Shown here: positions 26,585 through 35,428 of the stretch, one piece after another
Layout: each line of letters begins with the position of its first letter
How positions within the stretch are numbered: position 1 is the stretch's first letter
Assembly (NCBI RefSeq): GCF_010686685.1
Contig: NZ_JAAGWD010000001.1
Location: 496,001-560,000 of the forward strand
Length of the DNA stretch: 64,000 nucleotides
Source of the DNA: Pontibacter burrus
GTDB taxonomy: Bacteria > Bacteroidota > Bacteroidia > Cytophagales > Hymenobacteraceae
Direction: 5' to 3'
Position numbers and translations under genes: made by a program
Notes under the pieces: model-generated
What the model was told of the DNA's origin: nothing
Seen by the model: only the letters and a program-made list of their open reading frames with translations
Databases searched by the model: none

Positions 26585-27208
26585 ATGGCATCGATTGGTC
26601 AGAAACTACAGCTAAAACCAGCTCACAACTTATTGCTTTTGAACGCGCCGGCAGAGTTGCAACACCTGTTTGCGCACGAGTGTGCCACCCTAACAGCTGC
26701 TGACACTACTACCCAAGTAGCTGCTTTTGATGCCGTGCAGGTTTTTGTTACCACTAAGGCAGAACTCGATGTGCTGGCTCCCCAGGCTGCTGCGGCGCTT
26801 AAACCGGACGGACTGTTGTGGATAGCTTATCCTAAAAAATCATCTGCCGTTAAATCTGATATAACCCGCGACTATGGCTGGGAAACTATAGCAGCCCTTG
26901 GATACGAGGGTGTGCGCCTGGTAGCTATAGATGATACCTGGTCTTCGCTGCGGTTCAGACATAAACAAGAGCGAAAGGAACCGTCTAAAATGGGGGCAGA
27001 TTACCCGGGCATAGATAGAACCACTAAAACCGTTACAGTGCCTGCTGATCTGCAACAGGCTTTGGAGCAAGCCGATCTAACAGAGCGCTTCGCAAACCTG
27101 GCCTTCACTCACCGTAAAGAGCACGTAATTTCTGTGCTGGAAGCCAAACGCCCGGAAACCAGGGAAAACCGCGTTGCTAAAGTTGTGGAGAAATTGTTGA
27201 TGGGTTAA
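26585..27208 (+). CDS. DUF3052-like domain fused to YdeI/OmpD-associated domain
   Basis: The 207-residue protein has two parts. The N-terminal half (~1-130, with LKPDGLLWIAYPKKSSAVKS and RDYGWETIAALGYEG) resembles DUF3052. The C-terminal 60 residues (LTERFANLAFTHRKEHV…ENRVAKVVEKLL) match the YdeI/OmpD-associated domain linked in other bacteria to bacteriocin-resistance and stress phenotypes. Each half is found alone elsewhere; the combination suggests both act on a shared partner. No signal peptide is visible, so it is cytoplasmic. It ends at a strong bidirectional terminator. Confidence 0.75.
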   Translation: MASIGQKLQLKPAHNLLLLNAPAELQHLFAHECATLTAADTTTQVAAFDAVQVFVTTKAELDVLAPQAAAALKPDGLLWIAYPKKSSAVKSDITRDYGWETIAALGYEGVRLVAIDDTWSSLRFRHKQERKEPSKMGADYPGIDRTTKTVTVPADLQQALEQADLTERFANLAFTHRKEHVISVLEAKRPETRENRVAKVVEKLLMG

Positions 27209-27375
27209 CGGACTCGGACAGGCAGTGGGTGAAACGGCAGCTGAACATAATGCCTGTGCTGTGTTGTGCGTACGTTTTTCTATTTTTTCAATTCTTCCAA
27301 AGTCCAGCAACTATAGTTACAGCAGCAGATTCTGTTATGCTATAGTTGCAGTTCTTAGATTCTGCCCAACTATAA

Positions 27376-27426
27376 CCTATAAAACAGAAAAGGCGCCTTA
27401 ACTAGGCGCCTTTTCTGTTTTATAGG
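27376..27426. terminator. Bidirectional terminator, 23-bp perfect inverted repeat
   Basis: CCTATAAAACAGAAAAGGCG starts the left arm; 27376-27398 pairs perfectly with 27404-27426 around a 5-base loop, with T-rich tails in both directions. It separates the convergent DUF3052/YdeI gene and the lipoprotein gene. Confidence 0.9.
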
Positions 27427-27435
27427 TAGTTCAGA

Positions 27436-27999
27436 TTATTGCTGAACAATCACGTCGAAAGTAACTTCGATATCTGTTTCGCCGGCATTAGCATTGCCAG
27501 GGGCAGCAGCTTTAGTGCCTTTTTGGTGCTTTAATACAACTTTAAGCGTGCCTGTGCTGGCAGCACCAGTTGTAAAAGTAGTAGCTAAACCAACAGGGCG
27601 GTTCTGAGAGTCTTTGTCAGTAGCTGCAACAGTCAGGTTAAGGCCGCTGCTCGGAGTGTAGAAGATCTGGTGATCATCCGCTTCATCCAGGATCTCGGTA
27701 TGGATTTCCACAGCCGGGTTTTCCTGCTCGTTCAGTAACAGGGTTTCGCCAGTGTAAACTGTGTTTGGTTTTAAAACAAGGGTCTCTTTTACAGGAGCAG
27801 CACCACCTACACCATCCATGTCTTTTATAGTTGCCTGTACCAGATTACCTTTTTCAGGCTCCAGGATCAGCTTAACAGTTGTGATCAACTCCTTGTCAGA
27901 TGTTGGAGTCGGATCGTCGTCGTCGCCGCAGCTAGTTGTTGTTACAATCAGTGAACCCATCATCAAAAAGGCAAGATATGGTCTCAAAAACTTCTTCAT
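27436..27999 (-). CDS. Lipoprotein downstream of TonB receptor, probably metal-linked
   Basis: The 187-residue product has a lipoprotein signal with lipobox TTSC (Cys24) and an acidic tract DDDD just after it. The mature part is beta-rich with repeated Thr/Val strands and no family I can name. It is the downstream gene of a three-gene minus-strand group, after the His-rich protein and TonB receptor, with 65 bases between it and the receptor. Small lipoproteins commonly accompany such receptors, so a role as a surface or periplasmic partner of the receptor is likely, by context only. Confidence 0.6.
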   Translation of the reverse strand: MKKFLRPYLAFLMMGSLIVTTTSCGDDDDPTPTSDKELITTVKLILEPEKGNLVQATIKDMDGVGGAAPVKETLVLKPNTVYTGETLLLNEQENPAVEIHTEILDEADDHQIFYTPSSGLNLTVAATDKDSQNRPVGLATTFTTGAASTGTLKVVLKHQKGTKAAAPGNANAGETDIEVTFDVIVQQ

Positions 28000-28064
28000 A
28001 GGTAATGGTTTAATGTTTAGATGATACTCAATTACGGTGAAATAAATTAAATGATACTTATATT

Positions 28065-30461
28065 TTAAGATGCTTGTTTTAGAACCAGCGGTAAGTTAAT
28101 ACGAATCAGTAACATTCTGGCAGTTTCTGCTGCAAAATAACGCATTCTATTCTGATAATCGCGGTACACAGTGTTTAGCAAATTGTTACCACTCACGCTC
28201 AATATCACTGGCTGACGCCCAATTTTCAATGTTGTTCCGGCTTCAGCGTTCAGCAGGAAGTATCCTTCCGGAGCTGGCATGTTCGGGTCTGTAAAGCTGT
28301 CGGAGCGGCTTTGTCTTGCCACCATCAGTCCTCCCACCGATACAAAGCTGTCTGATAACCCGGAGTTGGTATGGTCATTAAAATCGTACTGCAGGTCTGC
28401 GCTGATACGGTCTGCCGGAATGCCTGGCAGGTATTTACTGTTTTCTGTATTTTCGGTTTCAGTGTTCAGCGCTTTTACAATGGCTGCTTTCGTATTGAGG
28501 TGTAGCTGGCTGGTTAAATCATACGTCAGATACAGGTCGGCACCATAAAAACGAGCGTCTGTTTGTTTATAAAAGTAAGCCAGATAGTTTCCTTTTATAG
28601 TTAGCATCGGTTCGCGGGCCGGCTGCAGGTAAATATAGTTGTAGATGTTGTTATAAAACAGGCTGATGCCACCATTAAGCCGCGGGTTGGTATGGTAGTT
28701 TAATGTAGCGCTTAGGTTTAATGCATGCTCAGAAGTAAGATCAGGATCGCCACGCTCGAAAGACGCCGTGCCATGATGTATACCGTCAGCAAATAGCTCG
28801 TTAGGGTGTGGCGCCCTGGATGCATAGCTCAAATTGGTGCCAAACGTGAAATGGTATCCAACATCTAGCAAAGCTCCTACGCTTCCCGAGAGGTTATGGA
28901 ATTTGTAAGTAGGCTTGCTGAGGGTATTGTAACGGTCCAGATTCTTTACACGCAGGTCTTTAAAGTCGTAGCGTGCGCCGGCTTCCAGTTGCAGGTTACC
29001 GCTACGCCACTTCTCTTCAGCAAATACGCCGGCTGTAAAGTTCTTGTAAAACGGTATAAACTGGCGGCCTTCGTATGTGTTGTTCTGCCAGATGGTGCTT
29101 ACACCTAAGCTACCTGACACTGCCGAAGGCAGCTCGTGTTCCCAAACCAGTTCTGTAGTATGCGTAATCAGGTCCAGGTGCAGTTCCGGTGCTTCAGGAG
29201 CGTGGCGCGGTGCATCCTTATCAAACTCTTCACGGGCATTCTGCTGAAAAGCGTACGTAAACAAAAGCTTGCCGAGGTCGCCTGTCGTATAATAGCCTTT
29301 TAATTTAAGCAAATGGTGGCTTACATCCTGGTAAGGGCGGTCTATATTATAACTGAAACTGCCGGTTTCCTCAGGGCGGCCGCGTTCAATTGCATTCAAA
29401 AGGTCGTCGCGGGCACCAACGTGTGCTGATGTAAGTATACCAGTCTTACTGTGAAATAAACTATAGTAAGCTTCTGCGCCGAATTTTTCCCTGTTGTAAG
29501 CCACGGCGGCAGACAGGTTCTGCTCCTCAAAGCCGGTATTCTTCAGGATATAGTCCGGGGTATGCGAGTCGCCTGCTTTTTTTATAGAGCTATTCAGTCT
29601 CCAGCTGATTGGCAAATGTTGCAGTTTGCCCTGCACCATGCCGGCTATAGTTCCCATGCGGCCATTGGTGTTTCCGATCAGGCTTACGTTGCCGCTTACG
29701 CCTACAGTATCAGGCATGGGGCTTGGGTTAACCAGTATCGTTCCTGCAATTGCATCAGAGCCGTACCGCACACCGGCAGCGCCTTTCACTACCTTTAGCT
29801 CAGTAGCAGCCAGGGCATCAATTTCAGGGGCATGTTCGTCGCCCCATTGCTGTGCCTCGTGGCGCACGCCGTTATTTAAAATCAGCACCCTGCTACCAGA
29901 AAGCCCATGAATAACCGGTTTAGATACATTAGGCCCTGTTTGCAGCGAGCTTACGCCCGGAAGTTTCTCCAGTGCCCTGCCCAAAGCAAGTCCTTCGGTT
30001 TGCTGTAGCTGTCGTCCTTTTAAAACTTCTGTAGACTGAGATTCTGCAATAATTTTAGTACTAACTACTTCAATAGAGCGCAGCATGGCGGCATCGGAAT
30101 GCAGTTGCAGGTCTCTTACAGTAGAGGTGGTAATCCGTAAACTATAGGTTTCGGTTGTATACCCGATAAAGCTAACTTTTAAAGTATAGTTGCCCTGGCA
30201 CAAGTGGTGAAAGTGGTAATTGCCATACGCATCGGCAATGGCAGCGCGGTCTAGCTGCGGTATATATATGGTTGCGCCCGGCAAAGCGGTGCGTGTGTCG
30301 TGGTCCAGCACCTTACCTGAAATGGTAAGCCCACAGTCCTGCTTCACTTCCGGTCTTAGTTCCGGCTGTAGCATTTGCTGGGCGACTAACGGCTGCACAA
30401 ACAGGAGGAAGGGCAGCAGTAGCAGTTTCTGCAGATTTTTATCTATAAACACGATTATCAA
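28065..30461 (-). CDS. TonB-dependent outer membrane receptor, ZnuD-like
   Basis: The 798-residue protein has a signal peptide (~1-28), a carboxypeptidase-D-like regulatory domain (~45-125, with VLDHDTRTALPGATIYI), a plug domain (~140-250, including PVIHGLSGSRVLILNNGVRH) and a 22-stranded beta-barrel. The plug contains HEAQQWGDEHAPEID, and the barrel loops contain many His and Asp residues (for example DAPRHAPEAPELH), which resembles ZnuD zinc receptors of other phyla; the metal is an inference. The start is uncertain: TTG at 30461 or GTG at 30452 fit, with no upstream ATG. It lies between a His-rich protein gene and a lipoprotein gene on the same strand. Confidence 0.88.
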   Translation of the reverse strand: MIIVFIDKNLQKLLLLPFLLFVQPLVAQQMLQPELRPEVKQDCGLTISGKVLDHDTRTALPGATIYIPQLDRAAIADAYGNYHFHHLCQGNYTLKVSFIGYTTETYSLRITTSTVRDLQLHSDAAMLRSIEVVSTKIIAESQSTEVLKGRQLQQTEGLALGRALEKLPGVSSLQTGPNVSKPVIHGLSGSRVLILNNGVRHEAQQWGDEHAPEIDALAATELKVVKGAAGVRYGSDAIAGTILVNPSPMPDTVGVSGNVSLIGNTNGRMGTIAGMVQGKLQHLPISWRLNSSIKKAGDSHTPDYILKNTGFEEQNLSAAVAYNREKFGAEAYYSLFHSKTGILTSAHVGARDDLLNAIERGRPEETGSFSYNIDRPYQDVSHHLLKLKGYYTTGDLGKLLFTYAFQQNAREEFDKDAPRHAPEAPELHLDLITHTTELVWEHELPSAVSGSLGVSTIWQNNTYEGRQFIPFYKNFTAGVFAEEKWRSGNLQLEAGARYDFKDLRVKNLDRYNTLSKPTYKFHNLSGSVGALLDVGYHFTFGTNLSYASRAPHPNELFADGIHHGTASFERGDPDLTSEHALNLSATLNYHTNPRLNGGISLFYNNIYNYIYLQPAREPMLTIKGNYLAYFYKQTDARFYGADLYLTYDLTSQLHLNTKAAIVKALNTETENTENSKYLPGIPADRISADLQYDFNDHTNSGLSDSFVSVGGLMVARQSRSDSFTDPNMPAPEGYFLLNAEAGTTLKIGRQPVILSVSGNNLLNTVYRDYQNRMRYFAAETARMLLIRINLPLVLKQAS

Positions 30462-30585
30462 AAATATGAAATAATAGTTGAATGCACAGCAGGGCTATAG
30501 TTTACCCCTTGGCAATGCATCCATAATGTTGAAAAGGCATGTGTGCCAGCGGCGGCAGGCATACATTAATGGCAGAATAATGTGT

Positions 30586-30909
30586 TTATACTACAGGAGG
30601 GCCCCGCTGCAGGAAATGAGCAGGCTGCTTGTTGTGCGGTGTGCTTGGGCTGGTAATTTTATATACACTGCTGTAAGATGGCTGCAGCACTTCCAGGTGT
30701 ACAGCTGTTCCCTGGAAAGAGGCGTCGAAAAGATCTTCTACAGGGCAGTGCGTGTGCTTCTGGCCAACATGGGCTTTATGCGTATCGGTATGCTCGGCGT
30801 GAACAGTATGCGTATGGGCATGTAGCTCCAGTATAAGCGCATCAGGTACCATTACTCTGGTAAAGAGCAGCAGTAGCAAAATGGCGATATAGTGGCTTAT
30901 GCGGTACAC
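30586..30909 (-). CDS. Small His-rich membrane-anchored or secreted protein
   Basis: This 107-residue product starts with a hydrophobic segment (~7-19). Its middle has about ten histidines in 30 residues, in alternating runs such as HAHTHTVHAEH and HKAHVGQKHTHC, which is a typical metal-binding pattern. The C terminus ends LQRGPPVV. Small His-rich proteins of this kind occur next to TonB receptors for zinc or other divalent metals in Bacteroidota. The start is GTG at 30909. It lies 124 bases upstream of the receptor gene. Binding of zinc is likely by composition, not proven. Confidence 0.65.
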   Translation of the reverse strand: MYRISHYIAILLLLLFTRVMVPDALILELHAHTHTVHAEHTDTHKAHVGQKHTHCPVEDLFDASFQGTAVHLEVLQPSYSSVYKITSPSTPHNKQPAHFLQRGPPVV

Positions 30910-31147
30910 AACTATAATGGGTTATTTACAAATATAAGAATATCTGCCTTATAGCAAATTTTGTTCAGGCCTTTTCGACTCGTTTACGGACGTAAGGTTT
31001 AATCTGTCAGAAATATCACAACTATAACCTGTTTATGTACCTGTTCTGCCTGTTCGCTGACAACCTGTCACAGTTGTGTACTATGGAACGCATTTTGAAC
31101 CCAGCCCGGCAGAAGTAAATCAACTTTAGATATAGCAAACTATAGAC

Positions 31148-32974
31148 ATGGAAGAAAGAGGTAGTATCTCGATCCACACCGAGAACATTTTCCCGATCAT
31201 CAAGAAGTTTTTATACTCTGATCACGAGATTTTCCTGCGCGAGCTGGTGAGTAACGCTGTAGATGCGTCGCAAAAGATCAAGCGCCTGGCTTCTATAGGC
31301 GAGTATAAAGGCGAACTGGGCGAACTGAAAGTAACAGTAGCTGTTGATAAGGATGCCAAAACCATCACCATTTCGGATAACGGTATTGGTATGACGGCTG
31401 AAGAGATCAAGAAGTACATCAACCAGATCGCTTTTTCGGGTGCGTCGGAGTTTGTGGAGCGTTACAAGGAAACAGGCGGCGACAAGAACCAGATTATCGG
31501 CCAGTTCGGTCTTGGCTTCTACTCTGCCTTTATGGTGGCCGAGCGCGTGGAGATCGTTACCAAATCATACCAGGAAGGAACAGAAGCTGCGCGTTGGACC
31601 TGCGATGGGAGCACCGAGTTTGAGATCACTTCTGCTAACAAAGACACTCGCGGTACCAATGTGATCCTGCACGTAGCTCAGGATTCGGAAGAGTTTTTAG
31701 AAGCTGCCCGCATCAGAACGATCCTGAACAAGTATTGCAAATTCTTACCGGTTGCCGTTGAGTTCGAAGGCGAAACGATTAACAACCCGAACCCGATCTG
31801 GGCAAAGCAGCCTTCTGAGCTGACAGAAGAAGACTATAAAAACTTCTACAAAGAGCTATACCCATTCTCGGAAGCACCATTGTTCTGGATTCACCTGAAC
31901 GTAGACTATCCGTTTAACCTGACAGGTATTCTGTACTTCCCTAAGCTAAAGAACGACTTTGAGATACAACGTAACAAAATACAACTATACTCGCGCCAGG
32001 TGTTTATTACCGATGAGGTAAAAGACGTAGTGCCTGAGTTCCTGATGCTGCTGCACGGTGTGATCGACTCGCCGGACATTCCGCTGAACGTAAGCCGCTC
32101 GTTCCTGCAGGCTGATTCCAGTGTGAAGAAGATTAACACGTACATTACTAAAAAAGTAGCTGATAAACTGGCAGAGATCTTCCGTAAAGATCGTGAGACA
32201 TTTGAGAAGAACTGGGACGATATCAACGTGTTCGTAAAATACGGCATGCTGAGCGACGACAAGTTCTATGAAAAAGCGAAGGATTTTGTGCTGCTGCAGA
32301 GCATTGATAATAAATACTATACTATAGAAGAGTATAAAGCACTTACACAGGCCAACCAAACCGACAAGAATGGTAACCTGGTGCTGCTGTATACTACGGA
32401 TGCCGACAAGCAACATGCGTTTGTAGAAGCTGCCCAGAGCCGTAGCTACGATGTACTGAAGCTGGATTCTATCATCGATAGCCACTTTATAGGCATGCTG
32501 GAGCAGAAGCTGGAGAAAACTACACTGAAGCGCGTTGACTCTGAAACTATAAACAAGCTGATCGAGAAAGACGAAGCCAAAGACAGCGTACTGAACGACA
32601 AGGAAAAAGACAGCCTGAAGGAGATCTACGAAAAAGCCATCGACAACAAGAACATGATGGTAGAGGTGGCGCCACTTTCTCCAGACGATGCGCCGGTGGT
32701 GATAACCCTGCCAGAGTTTATGCGCCGTATGAAGGATATGAGCAAGACCGGTGGTGGCGGTATGATGTTTATGGGTGATATGCCGGACACATACAACGTA
32801 ACTATAAACGCCAACCACAGCCTGAACCAGCGCGTGCTGAATGCCAAAGAAGATAACAGAGGCCGCATTGCCCGCCAAGCGTTTGACTTAGCGCTCTTGT
32901 CTCAGAACATGCTGTCAGGTGCCGCTCTTACTAGTTTCGTAAAACGCAGCTTCGAACTGATTGATAAAGAATAG
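31148..32974 (+). CDS. htpG: Chaperone HtpG (Hsp90)
   Basis: HtpG is the cytoplasmic Hsp90 chaperone that remodels client proteins with ATP. The GHKL nucleotide site is intact: LRELVSNAVDAS (Asn and Asp contacts), SDNGIGM, and GQFGLGFYSAFMVA. The middle domain contains the catalytic arginine segment (DIPLNVSRSFLQ), and the C-terminal dimerisation part is complete. Length is 608 residues, near normal. The gene is monocistronic with a terminator. Upstream (30910-31147) I looked for a CIRCE element and found none, so its heat-shock control is not HrcA-like; a TTTAGA-like AT-rich segment 15-30 bases before the start is the only promoter candidate. Confidence 0.97.
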   Translation: MEERGSISIHTENIFPIIKKFLYSDHEIFLRELVSNAVDASQKIKRLASIGEYKGELGELKVTVAVDKDAKTITISDNGIGMTAEEIKKYINQIAFSGASEFVERYKETGGDKNQIIGQFGLGFYSAFMVAERVEIVTKSYQEGTEAARWTCDGSTEFEITSANKDTRGTNVILHVAQDSEEFLEAARIRTILNKYCKFLPVAVEFEGETINNPNPIWAKQPSELTEEDYKNFYKELYPFSEAPLFWIHLNVDYPFNLTGILYFPKLKNDFEIQRNKIQLYSRQVFITDEVKDVVPEFLMLLHGVIDSPDIPLNVSRSFLQADSSVKKINTYITKKVADKLAEIFRKDRETFEKNWDDINVFVKYGMLSDDKFYEKAKDFVLLQSIDNKYYTIEEYKALTQANQTDKNGNLVLLYTTDADKQHAFVEAAQSRSYDVLKLDSIIDSHFIGMLEQKLEKTTLKRVDSETINKLIEKDEAKDSVLNDKEKDSLKEIYEKAIDNKNMMVEVAPLSPDDAPVVITLPEFMRRMKDMSKTGGGGMMFMGDMPDTYNVTINANHSLNQRVLNAKEDNRGRIARQAFDLALLSQNMLSGAALTSFVKRSFELIDKE

Positions 32975-33002
32975 TGAACGATTAGTAATATACCTACAGT
33001 TT

Positions 33003-33038
33003 AAAGGCGGTGCCACAGGTGCCGCCTTTTTGTTTTTC
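33003..33038 (+). terminator. Terminator of htpG
   Basis: AAAGGCGG (33003-33010) pairs with CCGCCTTT (33022-33029), followed by TTTTGTTTTTC. The stop codon of htpG is 29 bases upstream. Confidence 0.85.
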
Positions 33039-33135
33039 TTGAAACTTACAGGCCACAGCTATAGTTATAGGCGAGTTGATGGATATATAAAATATGTTCA
33101 TCTTTACGTTACAACTATAGTGTAACTATAGGTTT

Positions 33136-33256
33136 AATTGTTAGATTGTTAAATGGTTGATTCTTTGATGAGGGGGAGTGAGATCCTGAATCCTGTTAAT
33201 CCTTTCATCCTGAAAATCCTGATTCAGACAATCAACAATTTAACAATCAACTAATA
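33136..33256. repeat. AT-rich inverted-repeat element with ATCCTG units, between htpG and the MORN-type gene
   Basis: Imperfect inverted arms of about 23 bp (33136-33163 and 33229-33255) flank a core containing repeated ATCCTG-type units (33183-33226: ATCCTGAATCCTGTTAATCC and similar). The arms share ATTGTTAAATTG-type words with the 17285 and 22883 sites. The rest of the 33039-33295 gap is AT-rich, with CTATAG palindromes near 33061 and 33120, and no gene. Confidence 0.6.
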
Positions 33257-33295
33257 AAAAGCCACTCATTCACATAATCAGGCATTCAAAAATTA

Positions 33296-34204
33296 ATGTT
33301 TAAGCACACATCGCATATAGGTTATAGTTTGGTGGCAGTTCTGTTGCTAACCTTAGTTGGCTGTGGCGAGCCTAAATGGAACAGCGACTATAACCTGAAT
33401 CAGGCGATGCAGAAGGGTGCCGGTAAAACAGATTCTTCTGCCCTAGCATCTGCCGATACTACTCAGCCTGATCTCAGTACTTCACTGGTAAAGGATGAAG
33501 TAGAGAAAAACGAAAAAAAGAAGAAAAAGAAGCGCAGCCGGTATTTTCTGGGTCAGAAAGTGAAGAAAGGCTTTACACGCACTGGCCAGGGAGACCGCGA
33601 AACGCTGGAGTTATTTAGCTATTTACCTGAGTATAAAGAACCACATGCCTATGCGCAGGAGAAGTATGTATATGATGTGCGCAAAAAGCGAATAGGTAAA
33701 GTGCGTGGCGAGATAGACCCGGCTAAATATAAGCTGCTGCATGGGCCATACAAGAAGAGCTATGGTGATGTGGTAATAGAAGAGGGCTACTTCTATATCG
33801 GAACTAAGCACCTGCGCTGGGAAAAGTATAACCGTAATGGGTTATTAACAGACAAATCGCATTACGATAAAGGCTTTTTACGTGACGCGGCCATCACCTA
33901 CTACGATGGCAATCCTGAAAAAATAAAGGAGATCATCCCTTATGCTTACGGCGAAGTACAGGGTACTTATTATCGCTTTTATGAGAACGGGCAGTTGGAA
34001 TGGATGGGCAACTATGACAAGGGTCGTAAAGTAGGCACCTGGATAAAGCACTACGATTTCAGGAACCGCCGCCATTACGAATATCAGTATCCGGAGTCGG
34101 CGTATGAGCCCGTTGCAGAGCCCGTTTTAATGAAAGAGTACGACCGCCACGGCAAGCTTGTATTTGAGAAAGATAAATTCGACAGGCGTTCGGCGCAGCG
34201 CTAA
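33296..34204 (+). CDS. Lipoprotein with YwqK/MORN-like repeats
   Basis: The 302-residue product has a lipoprotein signal with lipobox LVGC (Cys23), an acidic/Lys-rich linker (KNEKKKKKKRSRYF, near 75-88), and repeats of the MORN/YwqK type such as GTYYRFYENGQLEWMGNYD and GRKVGTWIKHYD near 220-255. Such repeats form beta-hairpin ladders found in membrane-linked proteins; in Bacteroidota they are often labelled as an antitoxin family, but the name comes from a single homologue and no toxin gene is adjacent. The last codon overlaps the end of the convergent yraN gene by four bases. Confidence 0.7.
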   Translation: MFKHTSHIGYSLVAVLLLTLVGCGEPKWNSDYNLNQAMQKGAGKTDSSALASADTTQPDLSTSLVKDEVEKNEKKKKKKRSRYFLGQKVKKGFTRTGQGDRETLELFSYLPEYKEPHAYAQEKYVYDVRKKRIGKVRGEIDPAKYKLLHGPYKKSYGDVVIEEGYFYIGTKHLRWEKYNRNGLLTDKSHYDKGFLRDAAITYYDGNPEKIKEIIPYAYGEVQGTYYRFYENGQLEWMGNYDKGRKVGTWIKHYDFRNRRHYEYQYPESAYEPVAEPVLMKEYDRHGKLVFEKDKFDRRSAQR

Positions 34205-34563
34205 TAAAAGGCATCTTCGAAATGAACTATAGTTGGTGGCGAAGTCAGCGTTACCGAAATAATATCAAACCGGATTTCCTGCTGCCAATCTATAGCCAGA
34301 ATATACGCCTCAGCTGCATCTAACAGCATTTTTTCCTTTCGTGCGTCAACTGCTTCTTCCGGGTAACCAAATACATCGGAGGCTCTAGTCTTAACTTCAG
34401 CAAATACCAATAGCTCACCTTTTCTGGCGATGATATCAATCTCGGCGCGTTTATATCTATAGTTTGTTTCAAGCAACATATACCCCTGCTCTTGCAGATA
34501 TTGCTGCGCCAGGCTTTCACCGTGCCGGCCGGTGTGCAGGTGTTTGCTTATTGGTGATGCCAT
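34201..34563 (-). CDS. yraN: YraN/UPF0102 family endonuclease-like protein
   Basis: The 120-residue protein belongs to UPF0102, which has the restriction-endonuclease-like fold. The core nuclease motif is visible as RAEIDIIARKGELLVFAEVKTR, giving Glu, Asp and the Glu-x-Lys (EVK) of the catalytic site. The biochemical role in bacteria is not established; its members are linked to recombination and repair. It converges on the MORN-type lipoprotein with a four-base overlap of the 3' ends. It is separated from lipB by about 130 bases. Confidence 0.9.
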   Translation of the reverse strand: MASPISKHLHTGRHGESLAQQYLQEQGYMLLETNYRYKRAEIDIIARKGELLVFAEVKTRASDVFGYPEEAVDARKEKMLLDAAEAYILAIDWQQEIRFDIISVTLTSPPTIVHFEDAFY

Positions 34564-34693
34564 CTAAAACTTGTAATTTGCAACAGGTATTATTTGTACC
34601 CAAACCTATTATAAAAGTATAAGGTTGCGTAGTAAGTCCTGATGGCATTAGTGCTTAGCGTGCAGTTTCGCAACTATAAATAACTATAGCGTC

Positions 34694-35428
34694 GTGTTAC
34701 AAAACAAAGAAATACAGTTCCAACGTTTAGGGCTGATCGATTATAAAGAAGCCTGGGACTACCAGGACAAGCTTTTTACCGGAATTCTTGACTTAAAATC
34801 ACAGAACCGTAACTTGCCGGAAGATGCCCAAAAGCAAACACCAAATTACCTGTTGTTCTGCTCACATCCGCATGTGTACACGTTGGGAAAAAGCGGCCAC
34901 GAAGAAAACTTGCTGATAGATGAACAGGGGTTGAAAGAGAAAGGCGCTACTTTTTACAAAATAAACCGGGGTGGCGATATCACTTATCATGGCCCGGGGC
35001 AGATTGTGGGCTATCCTATCCTAGATCTGGATAACTTCTTCACAGACATACACAAATACCTGCGCTTTCTGGAAGAGGCCGTGATACTTACGCTTGAAGA
35101 ATATGGCATTACAGCCGGACGCATACAGGGGTTAACCGGCGTGTGGCTCGACCACATCGAGCAGAAAGACCCGCGCAAGATCTGTGCCATGGGTGTAAAA
35201 TGCAGCCGTTGGGTAACGATGCACGGTTTTGCTTTCAATATAAATACAGACCTGAATTATTTTAGTAATATTGTGCCTTGTGGCATCAATGATAAAAAGG
35301 TGACGTCGCTGGCGCAGGAAGTTGGCCGCGAAGTATCACAAGTTGAGGTAGAAGAAATACTGTTGAAACACTTGGCCCACTTGTTTGATGCTGATATTAT
35401 AACTGCTGCTCATGAAGAAAGACATTGA
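34694..35428 (+). CDS. lipB: Lipoyl(octanoyl) transferase
   Basis: LipB moves an octanoyl group from acyl carrier protein to lipoyl domains, giving LipA its substrate. The catalytic cysteine is in VPCGI (Cys196), and the catalytic lysine in the conserved GVKCSRWVTMHG segment (Lys near 168). The 244-residue protein starts at GTG 34694; no in-frame ATG lies nearby, and the conserved QFQRLGLIDYKEAW region begins at once. Its end overlaps the next gene by 17 bases. The lipA gene, needed for the next step, is 26 kb away, so the two are not in one operon here. Confidence 0.95.
   Translation: MLQNKEIQFQRLGLIDYKEAWDYQDKLFTGILDLKSQNRNLPEDAQKQTPNYLLFCSHPHVYTLGKSGHEENLLIDEQGLKEKGATFYKINRGGDITYHGPGQIVGYPILDLDNFFTDIHKYLRFLEEAVILTLEEYGITAGRIQGLTGVWLDHIEQKDPRKICAMGVKCSRWVTMHGFAFNINTDLNYFSNIVPCGINDKKVTSLAQEVGREVSQVEVEEILLKHLAHLFDADIITAAHEERH

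Noticed and set aside
30910..31147. CIRCE-type heat-shock operator upstream of htpG
   Set aside because: I looked for TTAGCACTC with its inverted partner and found neither half.
31985..32878. 297-codon open frame opposite htpG
   Set aside because: It is a shadow of htpG: the htpG frame has all Hsp90 motifs, while this translation is rich in His, Val and Gln without family features.
33296..34204. Toxin-antitoxin pair suggested by the YwqK-type lipoprotein
   Set aside because: The antitoxin label comes from the family name only; neighbours are htpG and yraN, and no toxin-like gene is adjacent.
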